Source of the DNA: Acidobacteriota bacterium
Lineage (GTDB): Bacteria > Acidobacteriota > Vicinamibacteria > Vicinamibacterales > 2-12-FULL-66-21
Reading direction: 5' to 3'
Assembly (NCBI GenBank): GCA_016184105.1
Contig: JACPDI010000040.1
Location: 169,209 to 233,208, forward strand
Length of the DNA stretch: 64,000 nt
Below are positions 23,396-32,288 of this stretch, in pieces (the first letter of the stretch is position 1; every line of letters starts with the position of its first letter). Position numbers and translations under genes: made by a program. Below the pieces are notes generated by a model. That model was given only the letters and a program-made list of their open reading frames with translations, was not told the DNA's origin and did not search any database.

Positions 23396-26368
23396 CTAGA
23401 AGCCGTACCTGACTCCCACCTGCAGCGTTCTCGGCGTCGTGCTCGTCGAGTACCCGGTGAGCACCAGGAACAGCGTGGACGCCTGGTTGCCGCTCGGGTT
23501 GGCGTAGTTCACGCGATCCGTGACGTTGAACACGTCGGCAAACAGGTCGAGCGTGCGATCGGGGCCGCCGACCTTCAGGCGATAACCGAGGCGCAGGTCC
23601 AGCTTGAAGAATCCCGGCCCCCTGGCCCCGTTGCGCTCGCTCCTGTAATCCTCCACCGTGAACGCGTCGCTCCCCGTGCCCGAGTAGCTGCCCGCCGGCA
23701 GCGGCTCGGCCTGCGTGCCGTTGCGATCCGAATCGATGGTGGAGTTGAAAAGGCTGAACGGCGTGCCGCTCAGCGCGCGCGCCACCCAGCTCACCGTCAG
23801 CCCGCCCGTGCGCGGCACGAGCGCCTGCCCGCTGATGACCAGGTTGTGGCGCTGGTCCTGGTTGCTCGGCCCCTCGTTGAGATCGAGATTAAGGTCGTCG
23901 AGCACCTGGAATGGGCTTGCAGGCACCCCGAAGCCGCTCGTGTTCCCCCTCGAGTACGACAGCGTGTACGCCACCCGCGCGCTGTAGTTGTGGCTGAAGC
24001 GTTTCTCGAGCTGGAACATCAGCGCGTCGTAGTCCGTGCTGCCGGCGTTGACCGGGATCGTGACGCCCGTCGTGAAGTTGGCGAACCCCGGATAGGTCGC
24101 GGCCAGCTCCGCCACCGCTCCGCGCAGCTCGTCGCTGCCCTGCCGCACGAGCGGCGAGGTGACCGCGGTCGTCGCGCGCAGCCCCGGGTTCAGGTCGCGC
24201 GCCATCAGGAGATCGCGCGCCATGCTGTGAACGTAGTCCACGCTCGCCGAGACCGCCGCGCCGAACTGGCGCTCGAACCCGGCGGTGAACTGCTGGCTGT
24301 ACGGAAGCCGCCGATCCGGGTTGTCCCAGCTCGCGCCGGTGTTGCGGATCGTCGCCCCCGGCGGGAATAGCTGCGCCAGGAGATCGCGGTTGACGACCGG
24401 CCCGTTCACCAGGAAGGGATCGGTCGGCCGCTGCCCGTTGCGCGGGCCCGGGTCGACGTTGGCGAGCGGGAAGTTGCGGATGAACGAGCTCGAGAACACC
24501 CGGTTCGTGTAGATCCCGCCGATCAGCTCGAAGTGCGTCTTGTCGTAGAACAGCCCGTAGCCGCCGCGCAGGACGCTCCGGCCGTCGCCCGTGAGATCGT
24601 ACGAGAAGCCGAACCGCGGCGCGATGTTGTTCCAGTCCACCGGGTAGTCGTCCGGCGAGTCGAACAGGGGATTGTCGACCTCCTCGATCGGCGTGATCTC
24701 GACGTCGTAGCGCACGCCGAGGCTCAGCGTCAGCTTGTTGTTCCACCGCCACTTGTCCTGGGCGAACGCGCCGGCGAAATGCGCCTTGTTCAGGCTGCCT
24801 CCCCTGCCGGGCACGCGGATCGAGAGCCGATCCGGGTACGTGCGCGGATTCGCCGGGTCGAACGGGACGTTGCTGCGCCCGAATGCGAACGTGCCGTTCA
24901 GGTTGTCCTGCGTGTCGTTGCGCGAGCTCGAGTACTGGTACTGGAGGCCGAACTTCAGGTCGTGATCGCCCCGCTTGCCCGGAACGAACCACGACATCGT
25001 GTCTTCGATCTGGTATCCGTTGTTCACGCGCGCCTGCGCGACGGCGCTCTGTTGATCGACGTAGTCCTGGAAGGTCAGCGTGGGCGGGCAGCCCGCCTGG
25101 TTGCGCCCGTTCCCGTCGAAGCACGGGTTGGCGAACGCCACGTCCTCCTGGGTCCACGCCAGGCGCAGGGTGTTCACGCGCGCGTTGGAGAGGACCGACG
25201 ACAGGCTGCCGACGACGGTCTGATCCGTGTCGTCCTCTTCCCGCGAGGCGGCGAGCGAGACCGGCAGGCCGGCGGCCGGAATGATCTGGTTGAACTGCGG
25301 CGAGTACTCGCGCAGCCAGCGGACGCTCCAGGTGTTGCCCGCGTTCAACTGGTGATCGAAGCGGATGACCGTGTTCCACACGCGGGTCTTCTCGGTCGTG
25401 GTCGTGTTCAGCTCGGGCCGTACCGGAATGTTGACCGTGATCCCTTCGTCGATCAGGTACCGCTCGAGGCTGAAGAAGAAGTGCGCCTTGTCCCTGACGA
25501 TCGGCCCGCCGAGCGTGCCGCCGAAGCGGTGGTACTTCGTGTCGGGCTTCGGCGAGTCGTTCTTCTTGGCGAAGAAGTCCTTCGCCGTCAGCTCCGCGCT
25601 CTGGTAGTTCTCGAACGCGCTGCCGCGCCACTGGTTCGTGCCCTGCTTGGTCACGGCGTTGACGATCGCGCCGGCGGTGCGCCCGAACTCGGCGTCGAAC
25701 TGGTTGGTGATGACCTGGAACTCCTGGATCGCCTCGATCGGCGTCCGCGCCTGCGTGCCGGCACGCTGCCCGATCACGTCGTCGTTGTTGTTGGCGCCGT
25801 CGAGCGTGTAGTTGTTGTTGCGCGGATCCTGGCCGTTGACCGTGATCGAGTCGCTCCCGAACGACTCGGTGCTGATCGTCGGGATGACGCCGGGCAGCAG
25901 CCCCACGAATCCGACGAAGTTGCCGTTGATCGACGGCAGATCGGTGAGGTCGCGCGACGTGATGTTGCCGCCGACTTCCTTCGAGGTGACGTCGACGAGC
26001 GGCGCCGCCCCGGTGACGGTGATCGACTCGGCGAGCGCGCCAACTTCGAGCGTCACGTCCACCGTCGCCGTCCGGCCGATCGACAGCGTGAGGTCGCGCT
26101 GCGAGTAGCGCTTGAATCCCTCGAGGCTCGCGCTGATTTCATACCGCCCGGGCGCGATACCCGTGACGAAGTACGTGCCGTCCTGGTTCGAAGCCGTCTC
26201 ACGGTACATGCCCGTGTCCTGGTTCTTCACGGTGACGGTGACGCCGGGAAGCACCGCTCCCTGCGCATCGACCACGACCCCTCGCACTTCCGTTGTTCCC
26301 TGCTGCGCCAGCGCGGATGGACCGGTGGCGAGCAGTGCGAGAGCGACAAGCAAAAACACTCTTCTCAT
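23396..26368 (-). CDS. TonB-dependent receptor with carboxypeptidase-regulatory domain
   Basis: A 990-residue outer-membrane protein. A signal peptide (VFLLVALALLATGPSALAQ) is followed by a carboxypeptidase-regulatory/Ig-like domain at about residues 27-105 (VVDAQGAVLPGVTVTV), a plug with GNFVGFVGLLPGVIP and DPRNNNYTLDGANNND, and a long barrel ending in VGVRYGF with a C-terminal Phe. This is the Oar-like architecture abundant in Acidobacteriota. ATG 26368 has GAGGGGG just upstream. The cargo is unknown; no cognate periplasmic or degradative genes flank it. A sigma-54-like element lies upstream. Confidence 0.9.
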   Translation of the reverse strand: MRRVFLLVALALLATGPSALAQQGTTEVRGVVVDAQGAVLPGVTVTVKNQDTGMYRETASNQDGTYFVTGIAPGRYEISASLEGFKRYSQRDLTLSIGRTATVDVTLEVGALAESITVTGAAPLVDVTSKEVGGNITSRDLTDLPSINGNFVGFVGLLPGVIPTISTESFGSDSITVNGQDPRNNNYTLDGANNNDDVIGQRAGTQARTPIEAIQEFQVITNQFDAEFGRTAGAIVNAVTKQGTNQWRGSAFENYQSAELTAKDFFAKKNDSPKPDTKYHRFGGTLGGPIVRDKAHFFFSLERYLIDEGITVNIPVRPELNTTTTEKTRVWNTVIRFDHQLNAGNTWSVRWLREYSPQFNQIIPAAGLPVSLAASREEDDTDQTVVGSLSSVLSNARVNTLRLAWTQEDVAFANPCFDGNGRNQAGCPPTLTFQDYVDQQSAVAQARVNNGYQIEDTMSWFVPGKRGDHDLKFGLQYQYSSSRNDTQDNLNGTFAFGRSNVPFDPANPRTYPDRLSIRVPGRGGSLNKAHFAGAFAQDKWRWNNKLTLSLGVRYDVEITPIEEVDNPLFDSPDDYPVDWNNIAPRFGFSYDLTGDGRSVLRGGYGLFYDKTHFELIGGIYTNRVFSSSFIRNFPLANVDPGPRNGQRPTDPFLVNGPVVNRDLLAQLFPPGATIRNTGASWDNPDRRLPYSQQFTAGFERQFGAAVSASVDYVHSMARDLLMARDLNPGLRATTAVTSPLVRQGSDELRGAVAELAATYPGFANFTTGVTIPVNAGSTDYDALMFQLEKRFSHNYSARVAYTLSYSRGNTSGFGVPASPFQVLDDLNLDLNEGPSNQDQRHNLVISGQALVPRTGGLTVSWVARALSGTPFSLFNSTIDSDRNGTQAEPLPAGSYSGTGSDAFTVEDYRSERNGARGPGFFKLDLRLGYRLKVGGPDRTLDLFADVFNVTDRVNYANPSGNQASTLFLVLTGYSTSTTPRTLQVGVRYGF

Positions 26369-26411
26369 GCGGCAATCCCCCTCTTTGCTGCGGACGAACC
26401 TCAAGCGCCTC

Positions 26412-26426
26412 GCAATGGAGATGCCA
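26412..26426 (-). promoter_or_regulatory. Sigma-54-like -24/-12 element before TonB receptor
   Basis: The minus strand reads TGGCATCTCCATTGC: GG and GC separated by exactly 10 nt, with one mismatch to TGGCAC-N5-TTGC. The predicted transcript start lies about 30 nt before ATG 26368, leaving room for the Shine-Dalgarno sequence. Confidence 0.45.
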
Positions 26427-26535
26427 TGGGCGCTGATGGAAAAACACGCCGGAAAACGCGCGCAACCGCGCGGCGCGGCACCATTCGCTTACCACGCGCG
26501 AAAGCGCGATCCGGAACTTTGAATTGTGAGGCGAC

Positions 26536-27183
26536 TTACAGCAGGCCGCCGACGAAAGGGTTGCCGCGTTTTTCGGCGCCGATCGTCGTCACCGGACCGT
26601 GGCCGGAGTAGACCTTCGACTCGTCCGGAAAGCGAAACAGCACCTCGCGGATGGACTTCGTGAGCGTCGCCGGATCGCCGCCCGGAAGATCCGTTCGACC
26701 GATCGAACCGGCAAACAGTGTGTCACCAACGAACAGCGTTGTTCCGGGCGTTCCGGCCGGGCCGACTTGCAGGCAGACGCCGCCCGGACAGTGGCCGGGC
26801 GTGTGATGCACCCGGGCCTCGAGACGCCCGAATGGAATGACCTGGTTCGGCTCGTAGAACAGATCGGGCGCGGGCTGGCGTTTCACGTCGAAACCGAACA
26901 GGCGCCCCTGCTCGGGCGCGGCGTTATAGAGAAACAGATCATCGCGGTGCAGCGCAACGGGCGCGCCAAACACCCGCTTGGCGCGCTCCACGCCCGTGAT
27001 GTGATCGAAGTGCGCGTGCGTGAGCAGAATATAACGCACCGTCAGATGGTGCGCGGCCGCGGCGGCGATCAGTTCCTCCACCTCGTCGCCGGGATCGATC
27101 ACAACGGCCTCGCGGGTCTCCTCGCAACCAATGACGAAGCCATTCTTGTAGAAGGGGTCCACGGCGCGCATCTCGATGATCAT
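26536..27183 (-). CDS. MBL-fold hydrolase, glyoxalase II-like
   Basis: A 215-residue metallo-beta-lactamase-fold protein with the metal motif THAHFDHITGVE, PGHCPGGVCLQ (His ligand), VGDTLFAGSIGRTD and a C-terminal SGHGPVTTIG His. This subgroup covers hydroxyacylglutathione-hydrolase-like and related thioester hydrolases. ATG 27183 lies 11 nt after a TATAAT element. Divergent from a receiver-domain gene. Confidence 0.85.
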   Translation of the reverse strand: MIIEMRAVDPFYKNGFVIGCEETREAVVIDPGDEVEELIAAAAAHHLTVRYILLTHAHFDHITGVERAKRVFGAPVALHRDDLFLYNAAPEQGRLFGFDVKRQPAPDLFYEPNQVIPFGRLEARVHHTPGHCPGGVCLQVGPAGTPGTTLFVGDTLFAGSIGRTDLPGGDPATLTKSIREVLFRFPDESKVYSGHGPVTTIGAEKRGNPFVGGLL

Positions 27184-27194
27184 GGGCTCAGAAC

Positions 27195-27200
27195 ATTATA
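27195..27200 (-). promoter_or_regulatory. TATAAT before MBL hydrolase
   Basis: A perfect TATAAT on the minus strand, 11 nt before ATG 27183; the leader would be only a few nt. Confidence 0.45.
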
Positions 27201-27248
27201 GAGGGCGCTGAGATCAAGATCGCCTCTGCATCCGCCTCTGCATCCGGC

Positions 27249-27254
27249 TACAAT
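27249..27254 (+). promoter_or_regulatory. -10-like TACAAT before receiver gene
   Basis: TACAAT, 7 nt, then ATG 27262, with no Shine-Dalgarno sequence. A duplicated CTCTGCATCCG unit lies just upstream (27224-27246). Confidence 0.4.
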
Positions 27255-27261
27255 CCCATCG

Positions 27262-27612
27262 ATGATCCTGATCGCCGTCGAAGATCTGCTCTTCAGCTCG
27301 AAGATTCGTGCAGTCGCCAGGCAGCTCGGCGTGCAGCTCGCCTTTGCCCGCACGCCGGAGGAAATCCTGCAGAAGGTCCGTGCGGACGCGCCGTCGCTCG
27401 TCGTCTTCGATTTGAATTGCGCGAAGACGCAGCCGCTCGAGACGATCGCCGCGATCAAATCAGACCCGGCGCTCGCGGCATCGCGGGTGATCGGCTTCGC
27501 CTCCCACGTCCACGTGGATGTCATCCATGCCGCACGCCAGGCCGGAGCCGACGACGTGCTGCCGCGCTCGGCGTTTGCATCGCGGCTGCCGGAGATCCTG
27601 GGCGGAGCGTGA
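27262..27612 (+). CDS. Stand-alone response-regulator receiver-like protein
   Basis: A 116-residue single receiver-like fold: acidic ED near the N-terminus (LIAVEDLLF), central VVFDLN with the probable phosphoacceptor Asp, and GADDVLPRSAF where the usual Lys is Arg. The Lys substitution suggests altered or absent phosphotransfer. No kinase is adjacent. It may be a phosphorylation-independent partner protein. Confidence 0.7.
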   Translation: MILIAVEDLLFSSKIRAVARQLGVQLAFARTPEEILQKVRADAPSLVVFDLNCAKTQPLETIAAIKSDPALAASRVIGFASHVHVDVIHAARQAGADDVLPRSAFASRLPEILGGA

Positions 27613-27617
27613 CCGGT

Positions 27618-27643
27618 GGAAAAAGGCTCCCGACCCCTTTTTA
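27618..27643. repeat. AAAAAGG/CCTTTTT imperfect palindrome
   Basis: AAAAAGGCTCCCGACCCCTTTTT forms a short hairpin ending in a T-run directly after the receiver gene, suitable as its Rho-independent terminator. Single copy in this window. Confidence 0.5.
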
Positions 27644-27648
27644 CGGAA

Positions 27649-27915
27649 ATCGTACGGGCAAAGACCGACGCGATCCAGGCGCACGGCGCCACGCTCCGGC
27701 GCGAACGCGACTACGACGCCGCCGAAGCGGCGGCGGGCTCGCGAGCGGCATCGGCCTGGTCTCGCGCGGGAGGAACACGTGATTGCGGAAGGAGGGGGGC
27801 GGTGGGGGTCGCGGGGATCGCTGCGCGGGCCGTGTCGCTCGATCGCGGACCGATCGTCGCCGTCGTGTCCGGGTCCAACATCGACATGCACGTGCTCGCG
27901 CCGCTACTGCGGTAG
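27649..27915 (+). pseudogene. Threonine/serine dehydratase remnant (PLP fold type II)
   Basis: Two non-contiguous parts of a threonine dehydratase are recognisable. AKTDAIQAHGATLRRERDYD, from the middle of the domain, is followed after a large deletion by the C-terminal part GLVSREEHVIAEGGG and, one frame off, AVGVAGIAARAVSLDRGP and IVAVVSGSNID. The frame change coincides with a run of six G near 27797. The catalytic Lys region is missing. The open frame from 27616 to its TAG is thus not a functional protein. It ends inside the 3' end of the opposing kinase gene. Confidence 0.75.
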
Positions 27916-29898
27916 CGCGCGGAGTTCGGCGTCCACAATCTGTTTCACATTCGCGCGGCTCGCTTCGATGCCGCTGCGCAGCTCGATCGCGGCAGCGGTG
28001 TCGTACATCCGGTCCGCGGGCGCCTGCGGATCGAGCCGGCGGGCGCGCAGGGTGAGAGCGGCCGCGCGCACCGAGTCCACGGGCGCGATCAACTCGGCGA
28101 TCGCGCGGTACGATGCGGCGTACGAGGGATCAAGGGCGGCGGCCCGCACGAGGTGGCGCAGCGACTCGCGCAACGTCGGCGCGGCGAGACCGCTGGCGAA
28201 TTCCGCCATCGCCAGATCCGGCTCGATCGAGAGGGCCCTCGTCGCCGCTTCACGGATTCGTTCCTGGGCCGTCGCCACCGCCCCGGCGCCTGCGGCGGCG
28301 GCGCGGCGATACAGTGCGACGGCGAGGCCCGCGTAGGCCTCCGCCAATCCCTCATCCTGCTTCGCCGCCTGCTCGAAGAGCGCGATTGCCCTGTCGAGCT
28401 GCCGCGCAGCCACCGCGTCGCGCGCGCGCGCGTAGGTGTCGTACGCATCCGGCGCCACCGACCTGGCCAGCGTTCGCTCGCGGACGGCGCTCGCCGGCGT
28501 GCTCACCTTCAACGCCTTCGCCACCTCTTCGGCGATCACCGCCTGCGCCGCGACGACGCTGTTGGGAGGATTGGTGAACTGCTGCGTCCAGATGCGCGCG
28601 CCGTCGGACGAATCGACGAGCTGCAGATCGATCTTGAGATCCCCATTGACTCGATGGATCTCGCCGGTGAGAACGACGGTGGCGCCCGCCTGGCGCCCGA
28701 CGTCGGCCGGATCGCGCCCGCGGAACGTGCGCGCGGCCGCTCGTCCCACCACGGTCACGCCCGGCGTCTGCCCAAGCCGCATCATCACGTCGTCGCTGAG
28801 CCCGTCGGCGAAGTATGTGCTCGACTGGCCATCCTCTCTGAGCGGAATGACGGCGATCACGGGGGCGGGCGGCGGCCCGAACCGGTGCCGCACCCAGCCT
28901 CGAATGGCATCGCGATTTGGATACGCCGCCGCGGCGGCAGCCGCAAGCACGAGCAGGATCAAGAGAGCCGCCCGGCGCCGGCTGCCCGGCGGCACCGCAA
29001 GGATCGGCGCGGCGGTCTCCTCGCGGTCCGCTTCCAGGATGTGCTCGGTCCGCTCGCCGAACGCGGCGCGGAGATCGGCGGACACGGCCGCGGCGCTCGC
29101 GTATCGGGCCTGCATGTCGCGCGCGAGCATGCGCATCACCACGGCGTCCAGCTCGGGCGGCACCTGGGGGTTCAGCTTGCTGGGCAGTTCGGGCTGCGCC
29201 TTGAGCAGATTCATCAGCGTGGCGTCCGCGGTCGCCCCCGCGAAGGGGCTGCGGCCGGTGAGCATCTCGTACAGCACCACGCCGAGCGAGAAGATGTCCG
29301 TGCGCGAGTCGACCGGCTGCGCGAGCACCTGCTCGGGCGACATGTACGCGACCGTGCTCGCCACGTGCGCCGGAGCGATCGTCGCGCCGGCCGCGACGGC
29401 CTCTCGAGCGGCCGCACCGCCCGTGAACGGCGCCAGGCCGAAGTCCAGCACCTTGGCGGCCCCTTTCGAGGTCACCATGATGTTGTCGGGCTTGATATCG
29501 CGATGCAGGATGGTCGCGGCGTGCGCATCGGCGAGCGCGTCGGCCACCTGGATGGCGATCGGCACGGCCCGTCGCGGGTGCATCGGCCCTCCGGCCAGCG
29601 CCTGGCGGAGCGTTTCACCGGCCACGAATTCGTACGCGAGATACAGGCGACCGGTTTCCGCGGCCTCCTCGCCGGCCTCGAACAACATCGCGATCGCCGG
29701 ATGCGACAGCGCGGCAGCGACGTGCGCCGCCTCCGCCAGCGCCTCGCGGCGCGCGAAGTCGTCCGGCAGCACCTTCAGAGCCACCGTGCGCCCCTCGCGC
29801 GTATCGCGCGCACGGTACACGTCGCCGAGCCCCCCGGCGCCAAGGCGCTCGAGGATGACGTAGTGGTCGACCTTCTGTTCCGGCTTCAGCTCGGACAC
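27904..29898 (-). CDS. Membrane Ser/Thr protein kinase with C-terminal TPR-like region
   Basis: A 664-residue Hanks-type kinase. The N-terminal kinase domain (residues ~10-275) has the Gly loop LGAGGLGDVYRARD, catalytic HRDIKPDN, KVLDFGLAPF and MSPEQVLAQPVDSRTDIFSL, all active-site residues present. A single membrane segment (ALLILLVLAAAAAAAYP, ~residue 315-330) leads to an extracytoplasmic part with an FlgO/adenylate-cyclase-associated-like fold (IAVIPLREDGQSSTYFADGL) and a TPR-like solenoid. GTG 29898 is 6 nt after the SDR stop, so the two are co-transcribed. A sensor kinase for an unknown signal. Confidence 0.88.
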   Translation of the reverse strand: MSELKPEQKVDHYVILERLGAGGLGDVYRARDTREGRTVALKVLPDDFARREALAEAAHVAAALSHPAIAMLFEAGEEAAETGRLYLAYEFVAGETLRQALAGGPMHPRRAVPIAIQVADALADAHAATILHRDIKPDNIMVTSKGAAKVLDFGLAPFTGGAAAREAVAAGATIAPAHVASTVAYMSPEQVLAQPVDSRTDIFSLGVVLYEMLTGRSPFAGATADATLMNLLKAQPELPSKLNPQVPPELDAVVMRMLARDMQARYASAAAVSADLRAAFGERTEHILEADREETAAPILAVPPGSRRRAALLILLVLAAAAAAAYPNRDAIRGWVRHRFGPPPAPVIAVIPLREDGQSSTYFADGLSDDVMMRLGQTPGVTVVGRAAARTFRGRDPADVGRQAGATVVLTGEIHRVNGDLKIDLQLVDSSDGARIWTQQFTNPPNSVVAAQAVIAEEVAKALKVSTPASAVRERTLARSVAPDAYDTYARARDAVAARQLDRAIALFEQAAKQDEGLAEAYAGLAVALYRRAAAAGAGAVATAQERIREAATRALSIEPDLAMAEFASGLAAPTLRESLRHLVRAAALDPSYAASYRAIAELIAPVDSVRAAALTLRARRLDPQAPADRMYDTAAAIELRSGIEASRANVKQIVDAELRALPQ

Positions 29899-29904
29899 GA
29901 CCCT

Positions 29905-30642
29905 CTACTTGCGCGGCTGCGACGGCCGCATCTCGATGCGGCTCGCGAGCGTGCGCGCGGGACTTTCCAGCAGATCGACGACGACGTCGGCCACATCCTC
30001 GGGCGCGATCTTCCACGAGGACTGGGGCATGGAATCCCCCTCGCGCCTGGGCAGGCCGGCAAAGTCGGTGTCGACCGATCCCGGCATGATGCAGCTGACG
30101 CGGATGCCGTCGTAGCGGACCTCCTGCATCAGCACTTCGCTGAACGCGTTGAGCGCGGCCTTCGACGCGCAGTACGCCGCCCCGCCCGTGAACGCGTTCT
30201 TGCCCGCGAGACTGCTGATGTTCACGATCCAGCCGCCGCCGCGATTGCGCAGGTGCGGGATAACGGCATGCGAGCAGTAGTACACGCCGGTCAGGTTCGT
30301 GTCGATCACCGCGTGCCACATCTGCGGCGTCATCTCGGCTACCGGCGCGAAGCCGCCAATCCCCGCGTTGTTGACGAGCACGTCCAGCCCGCCCCAGCGA
30401 TCGACCGTGCGCTGCACGAGCTGCTGCACCTCGTCGAGCTCGGCGACATCCGCCGCGAAGGTCAGCACTCGGTCGCCGGCGCCCAGCGCCCGCGCCGCGT
30501 TGGCCAGCGAATCCGCGTTCCGACCCGTGATCGTCACCTTCATGCCGCGCTGCACGAATGCGCGCGCGATGGAAAACCCGATGCCGCGCGAGCCGCCGGT
30601 CACGATGGCCACGCGTCCATCCAGTTGTGGCACTGCGTTCAT
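29905..30642 (-). CDS. Short-chain dehydrogenase/reductase
   Basis: A 245-residue classical SDR with TGGSRGIG (NAD(P) binding), NNAGIGGF, the catalytic Ser in NISSLAGKNAF and Tyr/Lys in YCASKAALNAF. GRNADS after strand beta-2 suggests NADP preference. Substrate unknown. ATG 30642 is chosen because TATTCT ends 7 nt upstream; the longer frame is not supported. Upstream and probably co-transcribed with the Ser/Thr kinase gene. Confidence 0.9.
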   Translation of the reverse strand: MNAVPQLDGRVAIVTGGSRGIGFSIARAFVQRGMKVTITGRNADSLANAARALGAGDRVLTFAADVAELDEVQQLVQRTVDRWGGLDVLVNNAGIGGFAPVAEMTPQMWHAVIDTNLTGVYYCSHAVIPHLRNRGGGWIVNISSLAGKNAFTGGAAYCASKAALNAFSEVLMQEVRYDGIRVSCIMPGSVDTDFAGLPRREGDSMPQSSWKIAPEDVADVVVDLLESPARTLASRIEMRPSQPRK

Positions 30643-30648
30643 GGCCAC

Positions 30649-30655
30649 TAGAATA
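30649..30655. promoter_or_regulatory. Overlapping divergent -10 elements (SDR / MDH-like)
   Basis: TAGAATA holds TATTCT on the minus strand (7 nt before ATG 30642) and TAGAAT on the plus strand for the gene starting at 30690. Confidence 0.4.
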
Positions 30656-30689
30656 GCGCACGCTGCCACGTTTGGCGGTCCCCGATCAC

Positions 30690-31541
30690 ATGTCTTTCGT
30701 TGCGATCATCGGCGCCGGCGACCTGGGCGGGATCACCTGCCAGGCCATCGCCGCACTCGGCGCGGCCCGCGAAATACGCCTGATCGATGCGGCCGCACAG
30801 GCCGCCAGCGGCAAGGCGCTCGACATCGCGCAGGCGGCGTTCTCGAACGGCTACACGACGCAGATCACCGCCTCCGGCGACGTGAGGGCGGCCGCGGGCG
30901 CGGATGCGATCGTCATCGCCGACGCGTTCGGCCCGCCATCGAAGGAGTGGCAGGGAGACGATGGGCTGGCGCTGCTGCGCAGGATTTGGAGCATCGCCGC
31001 CGTCGATCGCGGCGTCATCGTCTGCGCGGGCGCAGCGCAGGCGACACTCATCGCCCGCGCGGTGCGCGAACTCAGGATCGATCGGAGACGAATTATTGGC
31101 ACTGCCGCCGCGGCGTTCGAGTCCGCGGCGCGCGCGCTTGTCGCGCCCGCGCTCGACGGCGCGGGAACTGACATCGGCTTGATGGTCGTCGGGGCGCCGC
31201 CCTCCGGCTTCGTGCCGTGCTGGTCGCAGGCGACGGTCGGCGGCGAAGCGCTGACGGCGAGGCTGTCAGCCGCGCAGCTCGCGGCAGTCGATGCGCGGCT
31301 CCCCCGCCTGTGGCCGCCCGCCCCCTACGCGCTTGGATCGACGGCGGCGCAAGCCGTCGGGGCGATCCTGCGCGGCGCCCGCCGGGAACTGACGACGCTC
31401 GTCGCGCTCGATGGTGAGATGAAGATGCGCGGCGTGGTCGCCGCGCTGCCCGTCAGGCTCGGGCCGCAGGGCGTGGTCAGGATCGTAGAACCGGCTTTGT
31501 CGGTGCAGGAGCGCGTAAAGTTCGAAAACGGTGCGGTGTAG
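30690..31541 (+). CDS. Malate/lactate dehydrogenase-like protein, catalytically degenerate
   Basis: A 283-residue protein with an intact Rossmann N-terminus FVAIIGAGDLGGITC and LDIAQAAF, typical of lactate/malate dehydrogenases. The catalytic segments are altered: the region that usually reads GGHG-x-x-MVP is VVGAPPSGFVPCW, so the catalytic His is missing, and the substrate-binding Arg positions are not conserved. It may bind NAD without oxidising malate, acting as a regulator or paralogue under decay. ATG 30690 is preferred; a TTG at 30672 is an alternative. Confidence 0.7.
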   Translation: MSFVAIIGAGDLGGITCQAIAALGAAREIRLIDAAAQAASGKALDIAQAAFSNGYTTQITASGDVRAAAGADAIVIADAFGPPSKEWQGDDGLALLRRIWSIAAVDRGVIVCAGAAQATLIARAVRELRIDRRRIIGTAAAAFESAARALVAPALDGAGTDIGLMVVGAPPSGFVPCWSQATVGGEALTARLSAAQLAAVDARLPRLWPPAPYALGSTAAQAVGAILRGARRELTTLVALDGEMKMRGVVAALPVRLGPQGVVRIVEPALSVQERVKFENGAV

Positions 31542-31542
31542 G

Positions 31543-31605
31543 CGGAAGTGGGACAGTCACACTTCCGTGCCGAAAGACCCCGGAAGTGTGACTGTCCCAC
31601 TTCCG
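31543..31605. repeat. Palindromic repeat, GGACAGTCACACTT family (copy 2)
   Basis: CGGAAGTGGGACAGTCAC on the left and its inverse on the right, separated by 13 nt. Fills the gap between the convergent MDH-like and ECF sigma genes. Confidence 0.85.
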
Positions 31606-31612
31606 CGCCACG

Positions 31613-32239
31613 TCAGTGCCGGTGCAGCGCCAGACCGCCTGCGAAATCCGAAAGATGCTGGCGCAGAATCAGACGTCCGCGATGGAGCCGCGACTTCAGA
31701 GTCTGCGACTTGACGCGGAGCACCGCCGCCGCTTCCTCCGTCGAGAGACCCTGGATGTCGCGAAGCAGGACCGGAACGCGATACACCTCGGGCAGTTTCT
31801 TCAGGCCCTCGACAAGCTTGGCTCTCATCTCCACCCGGAGCAGGTCGTCGTCGGCCATCGAGGACCAGTCGACGGGCTCGCGCGTGGGAATCTCGTCGGG
31901 CGAGTGGGGTGTGACGGCCGCGGACTCGGCTTCAGCCGCGGCGGCGGCATCCGCCTTCTGCCTGGTGCGCTGCGCGCGCAACCGCGACATCGCCGTGTTG
32001 AACGTGATGCGGTAGATCCAGGACGACAGCGCGGAATCCCCCCGGAATGCGCTGATCTTGCGCGAGACCTTCAGGAGCACGTCCTGCGCGACCTCCTCGG
32101 CGTCCTCCCAGTTCTTGACATAACGCAGGGCCAGCTGGTGGATCCGGGGGCCGTAAACCTGCACTAGCGACGACACCGCCGCCTGGTCACCAGCCTGGAT
32201 ACGTTCGATTAATTCGCGCTCGGCCGTCTGATCCCGCAT
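31613..32239 (-). CDS. ECF-type RNA polymerase sigma factor
   Basis: A 208-residue sigma-70 family factor. Region 2 (LALRYVKNWEDAEEVAQDVL, FRGDSALSSWIYRITFN) binds -10 and core; region 4 (LPEVYRVPVLLRDIQGLSTE, LRVKSQTLKSRLHRGR) binds -35. The linker is unusually Ala/Glu-rich (residues ~100-130). No anti-sigma gene is adjacent. The gene is flanked on both sides by copies of the palindromic repeat, isolating it as a single transcription unit. Confidence 0.9.
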   Translation of the reverse strand: MRDQTAERELIERIQAGDQAAVSSLVQVYGPRIHQLALRYVKNWEDAEEVAQDVLLKVSRKISAFRGDSALSSWIYRITFNTAMSRLRAQRTRQKADAAAAAEAESAAVTPHSPDEIPTREPVDWSSMADDDLLRVEMRAKLVEGLKKLPEVYRVPVLLRDIQGLSTEEAAAVLRVKSQTLKSRLHRGRLILRQHLSDFAGGLALHRH

Positions 32240-32288
32240 GAAAGCCCCCGTGTTGGGCTAGAACACCGCTGGGGCTGAAATATTCCCG

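Noticed and set aside
27616..27915. Intact 99-residue hypothetical protein
   Set aside because: It reads across two frames of a threonine dehydratase fragment; the protein has no coherent fold.
28153..30651. 832-residue plus-strand open frame opposite the Ser/Thr kinase and SDR
   Set aside because: Antisense shadow; the minus-strand proteins have intact active-site motifs.
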